Assembly: GCA_964019695.1 (NCBI GenBank)
Contig: OZ026520.1
Coordinates: forward strand, 90,090,913 to 90,154,912
DNA length: 64,000 nucleotides
Reading direction: 5' to 3'
Source: Loripinus fragilis
Taxonomy: Eukaryota; Mollusca; Bivalvia; Lucinida; Lucinidae
Shown here piece after piece: positions 28,201-43,200 of the stretch (positions are counted from its first letter, which is position 1; each line of letters starts with the position of its first letter). The position numbers were made by a program, and so were the translations under genes. The notes under the pieces were generated by a model that was not told the DNA's origin, did no database searches, and saw only the letters and a list, made by a program, of their open reading frames with translations.

Positions 28201-31200
28201 CGACGTCATGTGATAAATTGAGTTAATGAACTGTTGAATGAGCGAGTAAGACAATGTCTGCCATTCTTGAACCAATGTTGTCTGCAGATATTGCGCACTG
28301 CGCTGATCTGATGACTTGTTCTGGCACATTGATCAAACTTGTCCCAAACTATTTCAATCGGGATGAGATTGGTGGAAACAATATGCCAAGAAAACGGTCA
28401 ATGTTATTTCAAGAAAGAAACTTATATATTGTCAAAGTAGTGTGTGGCCATATTGTATCATGTTTTCAAGTAATGCCATGTTCATCATAAAGGAACATGA
28501 GGGTACCTTACCTTAACAATATCACAATGGCATCCAGGTTGCCTTGAATGACATTTAAGTTCAACATATATCCCATCCCGAACGGCCAAACTACATCAAC
28601 TAAATTGATCCCTCTACAACACGCATAACTCAGCATAGTACTCCTTATTATACACTTATAAATGATGCAAGCGTTGTAATGATAAAAATGCCTTTTTTAC
28701 TTCTGAACAACCTAAACGATATAAATTGTGGTCATGTCACAAAATGTGTGACGCGCTCCATTATCTTTTGGACAATATATTTATAAGATTTGGCTCGAAA
28801 TTATACAGAAAAATTGTAGGTATTCCTATGGGTACTAATTGAGCTCCCCTTGTTGCAGATTTGTTTTGTTATGAGAGAGACTTTATGTTGTCTTTCTCAG
28901 ACAATAATCAACCCGATATTATTGAAGCTTTTGTCTCAACCTAAAGATATTTAGATGACTTACTTAATATTGATAATCCTTATTTTGAACATATGGTAGG
29001 TCAGATGTTTCCCACTAAACTTCAGTTAAATAAGGCGAATTCTTCTGACACTGAAGCTCCGTTTTTGGACTTGAACTTGTCAATAACAAATGACATTGTT
29101 TCTTCTAAAATTTATGATGAATGGGATGATTTTAATTTTGAAATAGTAAATTGCCCATTTCTTGATGGAGATGTTCCTCGCACTCCTTCATATGGTGTAT
29201 ATATTCCTCACCTTATCCGTTTTGCTAGAGTGTGCTCTAATGTTGATGACTTCAACAACAGGAACTTACTTTTAACTGCTAAATAATTAAAACAAGGTTA
29301 TAGATATCATAAAATTCGAAAGGCATTTTCTAAATTGTACCACAGCAACTCAGAGATAATTGTTAAATACAACATTGGGTTAAAAAACTCTTCTGCAACA
29401 AGGCATATCAGAACCTATATGTTATGGTGATTTAGTTTATAAATTCAAACGAATAGTGGAAAACCTTATTTTAGTGATCAATTCAAAAAGATATTAAAAC
29501 GTTATGTAAGGGTTGGATATAACTTGGAGATCATGCGACAGTCTGCATGCCTAGTTTTAAACCCAATCACGGTTTATAGCTATGGTTTCCTCTTTAATTG
29601 CACGACGGTGGGTCAGGCCTCAGACTCTATGACGGCTCTGACGTAAAGCTTTAATCGGTGGGTTGGTGCCTGATGCTTATCTGTAGCTGGACCCACTGTG
29701 GCTAAACTTGAGATTTTCTTTAGCTCTGACTATCTGTGAGTCATGAGCCCTTTTCTTTGTTTCATCATGGTGTGTTAATTTGATTAGAGAAATTTCTCCA
29801 TGAAGATACATTGCATTAGTTAGATGGCCTCCATGCGAGCTGAACAATTCTTGTACTTCAACAACAGCAGAATCTTGGGCAAAGATTTGGTACCAGTAAA
29901 ATGCATTAAGCCCCCCCCCCCCCCCCCGGTGGCTTAGGCTGCTGTCCGTTCTAAGGCGGTGGTTCTGTTGTTGTTGACTTTTTGTTTATTGTTACTCCCA
30001 TTGTGGGAGTCTGTAATTGTTCTATGTTTTGTTGTACGTTACTTTATGTCCACTCTAGTATTGCAATTATCTTGATGGGGAAGAGAGAGCTGGTTGGTTT
30101 GCTTAATTTGTCTTCCTGGTGTCGTGATGGTTGAGCGGCTCTTCCTCGCGGTGCCACGGAGTTGTCTGCGGTTTGTGATTGTGGTATTTCCCGATCATAC
30201 TCACTTACTATTTTTGAACTGTCTTTTTTCTGGCCATCTGATGCAGAAAGCCGTATCAACAAACTGAGGTTTTCTGATTTCATATCACTATCCTTCGAAA
30301 TTAGGCCAACGTCGGTAACCTGTTTTTGTGACGACGTTGCGTAAAGTAATTTTCAAGCATGTAACCAGAGACGGAAAACATGATTACATAGCCTCATGAA
30401 ACGAAACGTGAGGGCAAACGTTCCAGCAATTTTTCTGGATTAGAGACCAAACAAAAGTCTTAATAAAATCTGAATAATATCTGAAAAAAGGTATATAATA
30501 AACATAAAATTATAATAGTTACTTGATCTTGCATACAGTATCATGTCTTGTGGATGAGGTCATACCATTAAATCACCCTTGAAGCTTCGCGTCTCTGGTG
30601 ACCCGATGGTATGACCTCATTCACTCGACGTGATACAGTACACCAGATCAAGTTACTATTATAATAATGTGTATTTATTTTCACAAAAACACAGATCAAC
30701 CCACTGCGCCAAGAGGAAGAGAGACAGATCACAGACACACGTGTGACAGCAAATAAATATTAAAGCAAAGCAACCAGCCTTCTCTACCTCAGATACATAT
30801 AGATGATAACCAAAGCAGAACGTACACAACAAACTGCATAACAAAATCCAATTTGGGAAGCTGGGCATAATTATAGAATCAAATCATGCCTCCTGTGTAT
30901 GTAAGGCGCATTACGCATAGTACCATGTACGAAAAAGCTCCATTTTCTTAGCTGGAACTGACGTAAGGAAGATTAGTTCTGTAGCATGTGGATTAAGCCT
31001 TGTTAAAATCACTTTTTCTGATTACTTGAAGGGTTTTATCAGCACAATAAATTAAGTTATGTATATTTCATAACACTTGTTATTGCGTTGGCATGATTTC
31101 TGTGATGCCAGAGTCACGTTATTTATCGTCAGCATTATCAAAGTATATGTACATCTGAGGTCTGATTCCAAGGAACTCCACAGAATTACCGAGGCAGTTC

Positions 31201-34200
31201 TGATTACAAAAAACCAGGACCAAACACAATTAGACTGAACCAATAAAACAATGGACCAGTAGCGAGAGAGTCACTACATAAGAATCGCCTGAAGCTGAAA
31301 CCACCGGGATGATTAATAAAGCAAGTGAGCATGACCAGCAAATCACACACTGCAGAACAACCAACCTCACCGAGATGAAGAGTCATAGAACATTAACAAC
31401 CACATACATCAGGAAGACAATTAAAGTAAAATAACCAGCTCTCTCTTTCTTCCCCATCAAGATGATTGCAAAACTGGAAAGGACACAAAATACTACATAA
31501 CAAAACAAGAACCAAACAAACAAAACCTAAAAAAACATATTAATATCGCTTGTACATGTATTTACGTTTTTATCTAATGTATAAATATTTAATATATTTA
31601 TATGTTAGGATATTTAACGCTAGAACACATTAACGGTTTGCTAGATTGTAAACCTGAACAGCAACCAAACGTGAATTCAGACAGTCAATGGCGCCAGTGA
31701 AATGCATTTAATCCACCCCTGTAGGTTAGGCTGCTGCGAGTTCTACGGTGGCGGTGGCTCTTTTGATGTTGCTTTATTGTTTTATGTACTTCCCATTATT
31801 TGAGGAGATTTTATATTGGTCTTTGTTTTGGTATGTATTGATTTATGTTCGTTCTAGTTTTACAATCATCTTGAAGTGGAAGAGAGCTGTTTGCTTTTGC
31901 TTTTATTGTTTTTGGATGTCTTGCTGCTGTAAATGTCCTGTAGTTCTTCCCCAAGGTTCCCTGGGTCAATCTACAGTTTGTGATTGTGGTATTTCCTGAT
32001 CATACTTACTTTTTACTTAGAAGTGCTAATATTGGTTATGGTTTACAAAAAATGACCATACCGCATTCTTGTAAATGCTTGTAATTGCGACATCCAACAA
32101 GTATGTTGAACTTGTTAAGTCTATAGAGACATCTTGTTTCTATTGGAGCTGCTGCAAAACCGCTACCACAGGGAATCATTTCAGCTTCAATAGCAAAGTC
32201 TGAAATATACAAGACATACACATTGTGATTTTTTGACGAGCTGACAAATGGGTAAAGTTTGGCGAAATAAATATCTGATTGCTGTCGCAAGATCTCTAAT
32301 CACTAAACATCTTCTCCTTTAGCAACATGCTTATATCGATTGGGTCCATGATTGAAGGAAAAAAACAAAAATGAGTCAGTGTGACACAGATGCCACCGCC
32401 TGGGGCCATTGTATGAGAGAAAAGGTCTTACAGATATGACTGATTCACTAATATTCAATTTGACAAAATCTAGGCTGTTATTGCAATGTGTCAATGTGCC
32501 AACATTTATTACAGAAATTGTCAACTTCCATCCATTCATTCTTGTAATAAGGACTAGAATTTCTAACATGATTTGAAGGCCATGATCATGATAACTATGT
32601 TATACATTTGCACAAATTGATGTATAACAATACCAACCCAGCGTTTGTCAAAATTGATGCATAGCTATACAACATTTGATAAAATTCCCTTCAATCAGTC
32701 TTAAGATATTGAGCTGATATGAAATTTTGACATGAGTCAAGGTCCATAACTTAGGGGAGAACTGTATTCAAAATTTTCGTTTGGGGAGGTATATCGTCGG
32801 ATATACGGTCGGAAATTTAGTTTTACGGCGACGCGTAAGCGGAGCCGTAAAACGTGATTTCCAAACGTATATCCGACGATATACCTCCCCAAATGAAAAT
32901 TTTGAATATTGTTATCCCCATTCTAATGCACTATGAACATTTTCCCTTCAAAAAGACAGTGAAAATGTACTTTGTTGCGCCTATACGTACAGCGACGTCA
33001 GCTGCATAAAACCGCTTGCCAGCTGCATATATTCACTTGGCAACAAATGAAAAGCGACGTAACGGTTACGTAATGACGTCGGATTTCCGACAGTATATCG
33101 CAGGATATACTGTCGCAAATTTATGACGTTATCCAATCAGACGTCGCGTTGCATTTGCAAGTGCATTAGAATCTTTTATAAATTTGCGCTTATTGACGCA
33201 AATGATCCCAACCTAGATCGTGTCAATATTAAAGTGTATCCAAAATCTTTTAATTTCGATTCATTTGTTCTTAAGATGTTGAGCAAAAACGAAATTCTGA
33301 CTCAAGTCAAGGGCTATTACTATGTTATAAATTTGTGAAATTTTACACATAATAATCTCAACTGATATCTCTTCAATATCAATGCACATGACATTTTATT
33401 CTTAAGATATTGAGCAAAAACGGAATTCTTACATTAGTCAAGGGCCATAGCTCTTTTAGAAATTTGCGCAAATCAACACCAAAATCTTGTCAATAGTAAT
33501 GCTTTTGCGAAATTATTGTCATCGTCCATCAATTTGTTCCCAAAATATTGAGTGGAAACAAAATTAACAAATTTCAAACATGAATACATTTTAAGGGCCA
33601 TAACCTCTACAAAATAGCGAAACACTGTTGCCTAACAGTCCCAACCTAGTTCTGCTCAATAGCAATCATGCACATGCAAAGTTTTGTTAAATTGCATCGA
33701 TTTATTCTCATGATAATTCGCAGATACCAATTTTGAGGTCAAGGGTCACAACTATGATAATAATTGGTGGATTTTATCCTTAATGTTATCCTTAATTGAA
33801 CCGGACATGTATTTTAGAATAATTATATTATACTAATGATTACATACCTGTGTATGAAATATGACTCCAATACACCACTGAATTCGAAAGATATCGCCCA
33901 AAAACAATTTTATGTACAGAGATCAAGGGACATAACTGTGATAAAAAATGGTGGATATTATCCTTAGTTGAACTTCACCTGTATTTAATAAGTATATACC
34001 TGTGTATGCAATATGAATCCTATAAACCAATGTCTTCAAAAGCTATTGCCTGGAAACCATTTTCCGTATGGAGATCAAGGGTCATAACTGTGATAAAATC
34101 AGTGGATTTTATCCTTAATCGAATTTGACCTCTATTTAAGAAATAGATTAGCTCCAGCAGTGAATTGTTGAGTACTAATTCACTGTTTGGAGGTCAGTTG

Positions 34201-37200
34201 TAAAGAAGATCAAATCACGAGCGCGCAGCGCGAGTGATTTCTCTTCGTACAACTGACCGACAAACAGTGAACTATTACTCAACAATTCACGCACTGGAGC
34301 TGATCTATTTCGATTCTAACACACAATAAACGACGAAAACACATTCGAAGTCTTCAGCTTCTTCCAACTTTCCGCCATTGCACTGAAGAACTCCCGCCAA
34401 TACTTAGACTACGTCGCATACGTTTGCATGTAACTGTAACGTCTTTTAAGCGTAAAAACGACGTTACACCGTCTAACGCCATGAATGACGTCATTTTCTT
34501 GTGACGTCAGCTATCACACACTTTTGCAGTGAATTATTGTCCGAAATATCACAGTTTGTTACCGTTGGCTCTATAGGCGAGGTGTGTTAGAATTAATGAT
34601 TAACTGTGTATGAAAAATGAACCCAACACACCAATGAATTCAAAAGATATCGCTGCCCTTGTTTCCACTTAATTCTTTTATAATTGTAATATATACTAAA
34701 CAAAAATAAAGAAACCTTACACTTACTTTAATCAGTAAGATCTCTGCTTACCCCCATATCTATGTAAAACAAATCATATCAAATTAATGGATCTTAAATT
34801 CTCAGTAGATCTGTGTAATTGAAACACAGCTCCAATATTATGTGTTTGGCTGGTAGCTATGGGAATAAGCAAGGGGCCAGAATAAAGAAAATCAAACATC
34901 AAAAATCATTTGTTTCGATTCTTGTTTTTATCATCTGGTATGAAACGTTGAGTTGTGTAGCATCTACAGTTGCCAGCTAGAACCGAGTACGTCAATGCGT
35001 GAGTGTAAATTAATGGACTTGTTTTTGCGTTTTTTTTGACCCTGTGCATCGATAGGTACTTCTGTCTGCTCAAACCATCTCACAGGGCTATGAGCAATAA
35101 CGTGAATGCAACCAAACATATAAGGCGCTCTCTTGGTAGGGCGGCGACCTGCCAAAAGCCTTCTAATGCTCATTTTGACGTACACGTAGCATATGTACAG
35201 TATACTTCGCGGACGTTATTTGTTAATTTTCGATGTTCTGACTCAAAAGACACCAAAATAGTATATTAACATATTTAAATATTGTAATGATCCTCTTTTA
35301 GACTTAAAATTGCACTTTGACGTTTTTACAACATTATTCATGAACGCCTGATTAAGTTAGAAACTTTATTGCATGGTTGCTTGATAGACCTGTGGTCTTT
35401 ATATACGCATACGTTTTAAAGTAATGAGTTTGCGTTAAATTTGTTAAATTTCTATTTAGAAAGTGTAAAGTTTCTATTTTTGTTCAGTATATGATCAATA
35501 GCCTATATTAATTGGCTTTATGGTCACTGTAATGCCACGACCCTAACTGGTTCCTTTCTCCATTAGCTTTATGAGACCTGGACATTGCATACCACGTGGC
35601 GATTCAGTGACCAATAAGCTATATAATACTTAACTATCATTGGCATTTAGGTACACTTTAGGTGCTTTTGGGTGCAATAGGATTTATGCGCATTAGAAAC
35701 AAGTCCGGGGCTACTATGGTCAACCCTGATATTCACTCTCCTGACACTTGGTCATAAATTCTTTTGCAGACTAGAAGCCCTCCCTATGCAATGCAGCTCC
35801 AGCAAGTTTCGGTATAATCTGTGCTCTTTTCATTTCGGGAAATGAATTTTGCCAGGTCAGTGTATTCATGGGCCAGAGCAGCAGAAAATTTGGAAAAAAG
35901 TATGGTTGTCCCAAACTGTTAAGAATTTAAGAAAAGTATTCTGGCGAAATCAAGATTTTTAACACTTAGTTTGTTTTTCTTAGGTTTCCGAACAAGAATA
36001 AGTGTAGATTGATGTTCCAGAAGTTGTCATTTTTGCACATAGAACTATACAGGAAATTCCAATTGTAAAGTGAGACCTTTAACAATAGTAGCAGGACCGA
36101 TGACCTAAAAAATAGGTATATTTCCTCAAACCCAACCTACTATGATTTATTTAGCCTACACTACAATTTTAATTGCCTCTAAAAATAAATAAATATATTT
36201 TCATATACATACTCAGAAGTCGTCGAGAAGAAATTGGACCCTCAAGGATGGTCAATACTTGTAAAACTAAGGTATCCTTTAGCCACCTGATTTCCAGGGG
36301 GTCCATACCCCTTGCCTCAACCCTATTTTGAAGTTGTACATGTAATTTGATATAGAACTTTAAAAGATCAATATATACACCCAATAGAATATATTCTAGC
36401 ACTTTTGTTCGTGAAAAGTCAGGATTGTACTGAAATATCAGGATGCAAATGGCTGATTATGCACTGCATTTGGCTTACCTGATATACATACCAGTGGACC
36501 CAATTCAAATGTATACTTTTCTGTATCAAAACCGGGATGAACTTGAAGGTGTTTGCCAATCTGAGGTTTGGCATCAAACTGCTTTAAAACATGAATATAA
36601 GAAGATGGCATAGCTTCACCATCGCATTGCTGATATGTACCTCTGTAATTCAGAAAAGTGAACTTAAAATTTAATTTATCAGTCACCCCTAATATTAACT
36701 GAATTGTTTCTCAACATGACCTAATAAACGTTTCCTATCTCACGGCATGTTATCTTTATCAGGTCATGATGACTTTGCACTTTTTGAATGACGTCGCTAA
36801 TGACACAATCAACAATTACATCATAATCGCTAGTTTGAAGAGGGTTCAACAATGGGTAAACTGATAAATAGAATACCAGGTTCGCGTCTTTTGATATCAA
36901 GTTTACCAGGCTCGGCTTTGAGAAAGCATGTTGAATCGCTCGGCCGAGCGATTCAACATGCGTTCTCAAAGCCTTGCCTGGTAAACTTGATATCAAAAGA
37001 CACTCACCTAGTATTCTCTATATACAAACACATACTTTTACAATTGTATAGATATTTACACAGCCCTCTTAGATCGCAATGACAATAATCAATATCAACA
37101 AACAAAACCAGCACAAGGGAGTTACTAAGGGTAAAGTTAAATAGCTAATTGTCTTAAGGGCTATTTGTCCCCCTCACCAATGAGGTCAAACAATAAAAGT

Positions 37201-40200
37201 TGCTTCTCACCAATTTTACTGCTGATAGGCAATCCTTAAAAAAAATGGTCTTCCAAAGCTTCCAATTTGATCCAAAATGACTATTTCTCTATTTCAAGCC
37301 TATTTTGGAGGCCATTTTCTGTTACCATAGCAATGATAAGTTAAATAAATAACATACATTTACACTTTGGTCATTCTTCTAATAAACCATATAGCAACCA
37401 TAATTGGTAATAAGTAACTTTCAGTTTTGTGTTTCAGAGGGCGCCAAGTCAGCCCCCTAATTCACGTAGTTCTTCCAAACATGTGTTAGTAAAGAAGAGA
37501 AAGTAAATGAAACAATTAATTTCTTACATATCAACCAAAATATATGTACTTGGTACTTAAGACATGCATCTTGATGTGACGTCTCTTTTGAGCACCCAAA
37601 ATCAAATTTAAACTAATATAAGAAAGTTTACGCTCAAAGATTTCAATTAACTGGACATATGAAAATCTAAAACTGTTTTTAGCGTCCTTACTGGTTAGTT
37701 ATGTAATCATATTGACAAGGAATAGAGAGCTGGTTACTTAAAGGGGACAGCAACCCTAATGAAAAGTATGTTTTATTAGAAAGAGCTCTATGAACCATGA
37801 ATTTTGGTACAGGTATCATCAAAATCGGTTGAAAAATAGGCAAGTAATGGGCGTTTAAAGAATTCAATATGGTCAACATTCAGCCGCCATTTTGAATATT
37901 TAATTAGTTTTCAGAATATTTTCAACTGCTTAATTTTTAGTTATAACTACTATTACATCATTAGTGTTTCAGCAGATATGCAGCTTTATTCGTAAGGAAA
38001 ATGTTTCATTAAAGACTAATGCAAATAATCAATTGGTTTGTCTTTTATTTTGATTACGCATATTTAATTAGGCTGAGTGACGTCACTAAGCCTACAATAT
38101 GGCCGCTTCCATTACAGTCCATTTGCAAATATTCAAACGCCCACAATTTCCACATTTTTCATACGATTTAGATGAAACTGGTATCAAAATTCATGTTTTA
38201 TTAAGATCTTTCATATAAAACATAGTAATAATCAGGGTTGCCGTCCCCTTTAACTCTAAATGTTTTCATGATGTATTGCGATCTCTTCTGAAACAGTGTA
38301 TATTATTGCCTATATTATGGTGAGTTAGTTTTACTGGTGCCTTACTCGGTTACAACGATATAAGGTTAGTATCCTAAAGGTCGTCATAAAACAATTCTGA
38401 TAACAGAAAGACAGTGGAAAGATGTAAGTGACTTATTTCGAATATTGCTTTTAAAAACAATAGTCCTTGATTGTATTTATAAAGATAATCAATAAAGTCA
38501 ATCACGTTATACCATACCACACTGTATTATTTGATTAAAATGTTATGATCATAATCGTGAGATTTAAATGAAACATCTGCAAATCGAAACCAAAAGTGGA
38601 CTTCCTGCATTGTGCACATGATGTGATTATTTTATCGGTGATAAATGCCGAATAAGTGCTTTAATGGTTTGAAAACTACAAGATCCTGAAAAACTGTATT
38701 TCTGACTGAGTTGTTTTGTCTTTACTGTGCGATGGCCCTAAAAAGACTACCCGCACTTTCATTAATGCTCTTATTATGCCAATCTTCAGGGATTGCGTAT
38801 ACAATCACCTTCCATTGTTCCTTTCCCTGGATATCCTCTATGTCTTGTACTGCATTTAAGATCACTAGATGACCGATTTTCACACAATGTTGTATACTGC
38901 TTTCTTTATCTATGTGGACTTGCATTAAACATTTGGGTTATCCAGGGCATTTGTATTACTTTCCTTTTCTTTGAATGACTCTTCATGAAACTGGTTACAT
39001 TCAGAATCTTCTGTTTGTATTCCTAGTTTGGATAACACTTTTTTGGAATATGCTTCCCACTATATGTTATCTCCTCTTGGGTCACCTATTATTGGGAAGT
39101 ATACTAAACCATTTGATGCATTCGAAAGACGTAGAATATGTTCTAATGTTTCTAAGTGCTACGGCAAGAGGTGTGGAAATTGCAAACATTTATGTACCTA
39201 TACTACCATTACATCATCTGTAAATGATCGATAGTTCCTTATTATCAACAATATTGATATGGACTGGAAATCATCTGATCTTATTATGTTATAACTTGAA
39301 CTGAAACTAATTATGGCACAAACTGGCTGATCCCTTAAGACTAGGCGTCGTGAGCACTTTCCTAAAATAGAATAACCTTATAAAATTGACACGTTTCTTT
39401 ATCGCCATTTTAAAAAAATGGGCTTTCACCTAGTTAAGTTGTAATTCAACCTGTTGAAAAAATGATATATGATCCAAACTCATCATCAAGATTAAAAAAA
39501 TTAAAAAAAAAAAAAAAAAAAAAAAACAAGAACAAATTCAAATGGATAACATTTTTGCAAACACCCTTTCCTTTAGGTTTTAATATATACCACGAATGTC
39601 ATCTTTCTAAAATGTCCAATTTTGATGTGTTTTTTTTTATTTTTTGGGATGTCTTATCAAAATATACAATGTGGTTCAAGAGTAATGCATACTTTCACTT
39701 ATTTGTAATAGATGGACAGACAGACTAACACAGTGATTACAGAGCAGACCTAAGAGTCGAGCAATAATTGTTTTAAAACTTCTTGTTCTGATCAACCCTT
39801 AATGCGCCAATCACAACAAATTTAAAGTTGTCTGCTTTTCTCATCGGCAGAAATATTTAAGACATCTCTATGGCAAACAGTGTGGACCAAGATCAGTGTG
39901 GACCCAGATCAGACTGCTCCTATAGGAGCAGTCTGTTCTGGTTCCACGCTGTTTGCTTCTTTACTTAATTCATCAGTAATGTTAGGCAATTATTTGCAGC
40001 AGACGACTTTAGCAGAAGACATTTTCAGATGCATTTTTTTCTTGGCGCTTTAAGGGTTAAAAAAGATAAAGATAATCAAATGTTATTTTATATTGTGTAC
40101 TATATGCAACATGAATATTATGTCATAGTATGTTGGCCTGGTTTGTTTAGCCAAACAATTATCATGGTTAACAGATATGCTTTCCACTTGAATTAAACAA

Positions 40201-43200
40201 TGGCTGGTCAAATATGTTCTCAGAAAAAAATGTTATCCTTCGGGGGCACACACCACCACCAATAATGGCAAGTATTCTGGGCCAGACTAGCTAGGGTAGG
40301 CAAATTAGCTCACATCAGTGACCCTCTAATGGTTTAAAAATCCTTAGTAGAATCCATGATCTCAAATGAAAATAGCCTACACTATAGTGAAGGGCAGGGG
40401 GAAATTTTACCAACGCCACATAGTCCCACTTACAAGCTGCAGTTAGTTTCAAATATGTTTAAGCACAAGACTACACCAAAGAACAATTCAGAAATCTCTG
40501 CCCAATGCACGAATCAAGCCTTGGACGTATGTAAGGCGTAGTGATATGTATGAAAAAGCTGTGTTTATTAGTCAGTACTGCCGTACGGAAATTTAGTACT
40601 TTAGCATGTGGGTTCAGTCCTATTAAAATCCGTTATTCGGATTACTTGAAACGTTTTATCAACAGAATAAATGAAGTTTATGTTTTTCAATAAAATATCG
40701 ATACAGTGATATTTCATTTAAAACACCTAAACTTCATTTATAGCAATGTTTATTGTGATATATTGTAACCGTTTGTTTCGCTGCAATCACAAATGGTTAT
40801 TGCGTTGCCATGGTTTCTGTAGCGTCAGTGTCACGTTATCAAAGTAGACCCTTGATGTACATCTGAGGTCTGATTCCACAATATTGGCAAAAGCAGTTCC
40901 GATTGCCAAGAAACTGATATTGGAGAAAAGTGCAAATGCCTTTTGTTTGTCAATGGCTGGGCTAACAATAGCTGAACTTAACATATGTTAAGATAAACAC
41001 AATTTTTGCGCGTAAAATTGCCAATATTGTCTTAACCATCATTTTTAACATATGTTTGGGTGCTCCAAAGAACATCGCATGGAAACGGTTCTTTTGAGTA
41101 TTTCTACAACATATGTTGTGGTAGAGAAATATGAAAATTAAGTTTTAGCTACGCACTCTTACCTAGAGGCCTATCAGAAAAAAAGGTGTTTTTGTATCTC
41201 TAACTGTCTTTGTTTCATCACAATAAGATAAGATAATGATTGTTACCGAGTTACGATACATTTATAAGTTTGGTAGCCCCCACAGGAGTTAAACATTTTT
41301 TGTTTAGCAAACACTGAATCTTGAGTGAATAGTCGGCCAGTAAAATATATTTAAACCATTAATGAAAAGAGCCAGTTTCTTAACTTTGCATTTGTTTTTG
41401 CTGTATTGTGTCTGGCTGTGTCACATCCTTGCTGTGCTTTGGTTTGGCTCTGATATGTGATGTTGATCACACTTATTTTTGTTGACAGAAATGACAGTTA
41501 GTCATTCAAATCTACTTGACACTTTTTACAGCTCTTCCATAAAGGATATGTCTCCATATTTGCACAATTCTTAATTAAATTTGCACCTACTTTTTATTCT
41601 TTATGAGACGATAACATCACATCACTGTGTTGTGACCTTGAGCAAGACACTTTATTCTCTACTTAGAACTGATTCAACCAAGGAAGAGAAGAAGTTGTCC
41701 TTACATGACTTTTTTGAATGGCACGTAAAGTATCAACACAAACAAACAAACATCATATATCTTAAACATCTTTGACAATAGGCCAAGAGAATATAAGAAT
41801 CCATTAAGAGCATGTGGTGGGAAAAGAAAAGTCTGTCTCGAGGATCACCGTTTGGCATCACTCTAAATCTGCCCCTCCCAATCACAATTTGTCATCACTC
41901 GATAAGCCTCCTGATGCCAAACGGCGATCCTCATTACGGATTTTTCTATCCCACCCTCACATTTACATGGGTTACTTTTCTTGCTTAACATTAAATACCG
42001 CATTTGATGTTTTACAAAGGTTCTCAGAAGGTTCTGAATACGCCGAGATGCATTGTTATATGACAGGTGAAAATCCTGTCTCCTGATTGGCCCAATGTGT
42101 CTTCATAAATATCTAGGTCTACCTGAAAACCGGTCTAAACTAGCCTCCAGGTTGATATTGGATGCAAATCAGCTCAAACTAGTTTCCAGAGTTAATATTT
42201 TGACACGTTTCTAATATCACCCTCTTGAGAGCATGAGGATGAAACTAGCATGGACTGCATGAAATAAATATGGTTTCCTGCTTCATCTACCAACCAACAG
42301 GTAAATTAAAGACTTGATTAAATTTTAACAACAGTTTTGTTTTGTTTTTCTTTGTTTGCATAAATAAAATGTAAAAAAGTGTTTCCTGATTAAATTTGAC
42401 ATTCCATAAGAAGTAACTTACCTACTTTCATTAAACCAGTGTAGCACTCTTATACAGAGACAGTCTGTTGAATTAAACCCAGTCATGTTTTCCCTAAGCT
42501 CATAATAAAACTGGATCCAAGGTAAACAGATATGATCCAGCGTTGCATAGCAAGCATCATTATGACCAGACACAAGCATGTTAACCTTGGAGCTGTCAGA
42601 ATAAATAAACTCCATCTTCTCTAGGTCTGTTTCAGGTATTTGTTTTGTTGATAATCCTACATCATGTATTTTAGTTAAAACATGCACAGTGCTGTAATTT
42701 TCTGGTTGAAATAGGCATTCCACTCTTATACCATCTGTAACGATAAAACAATAATATTTCATGAGTGTGAGGGTACTATTATAGAAAATCAATTTAAAGT
42801 TCGCCATTTTGCATCACGAGGCTTGCCGAGAGATGACAAATGGTGATTTTGGAGGGACAGTTTTTCTATCCCATCGCACACAAGTAATGGATTATTTTCC
42901 TTGCTCACTATTAATACCACATTTTTTGTTTATTTGTTTGATTTGATTCTTTACATCCCAGCCAACACTTTTCAGTTATTTCAGGACAGGTCTTTCTGGG
43001 TTGAACCAATACTAAGCAGTTAATTAATGTCTCTTGCTCAAGGAAACAATGCAGTGCCGCCCATGAGGCAGTTTTCGTTTATATTTTAAAATCACTTCTG
43101 CGTTACCATATACATGTACTAGCGTCGTATCATATATTGCGAATACAAAGTTATACCTTTTTCCTTCTTTTTATCAACATGTTGATTGTCTTAAAAGCAT

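Larger units (their letters stand above)
32590..34150. repeat. Diffuse tandem repeat of intron 5, interrupted by hairpins G and I
   Basis: Blocks such as gtcaagggccatagctcttt, caagggtcataactgtgata and ggattttatccttaatcgaa recur between 32590 and 34150 with strong divergence. The hairpins at 32750..33172 interrupt the series. No coding potential was recognised. Confidence 0.5.

Noticed and set aside
29910..29928. A functional poly-C tract
   Set aside because: It is a length variant of a short C run in the R2 tail; such tracts are also prone to sequencing error.
34964..35269. A transposase or other gene at 35.0-35.3 kb
   Set aside because: Both strands are open but I see no catalytic motif and no similarity I can name.
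39462..39728. A lysine-rich protein
   Set aside because: The Lys run comes from a poly-A expansion inside a decayed retroelement fragment.
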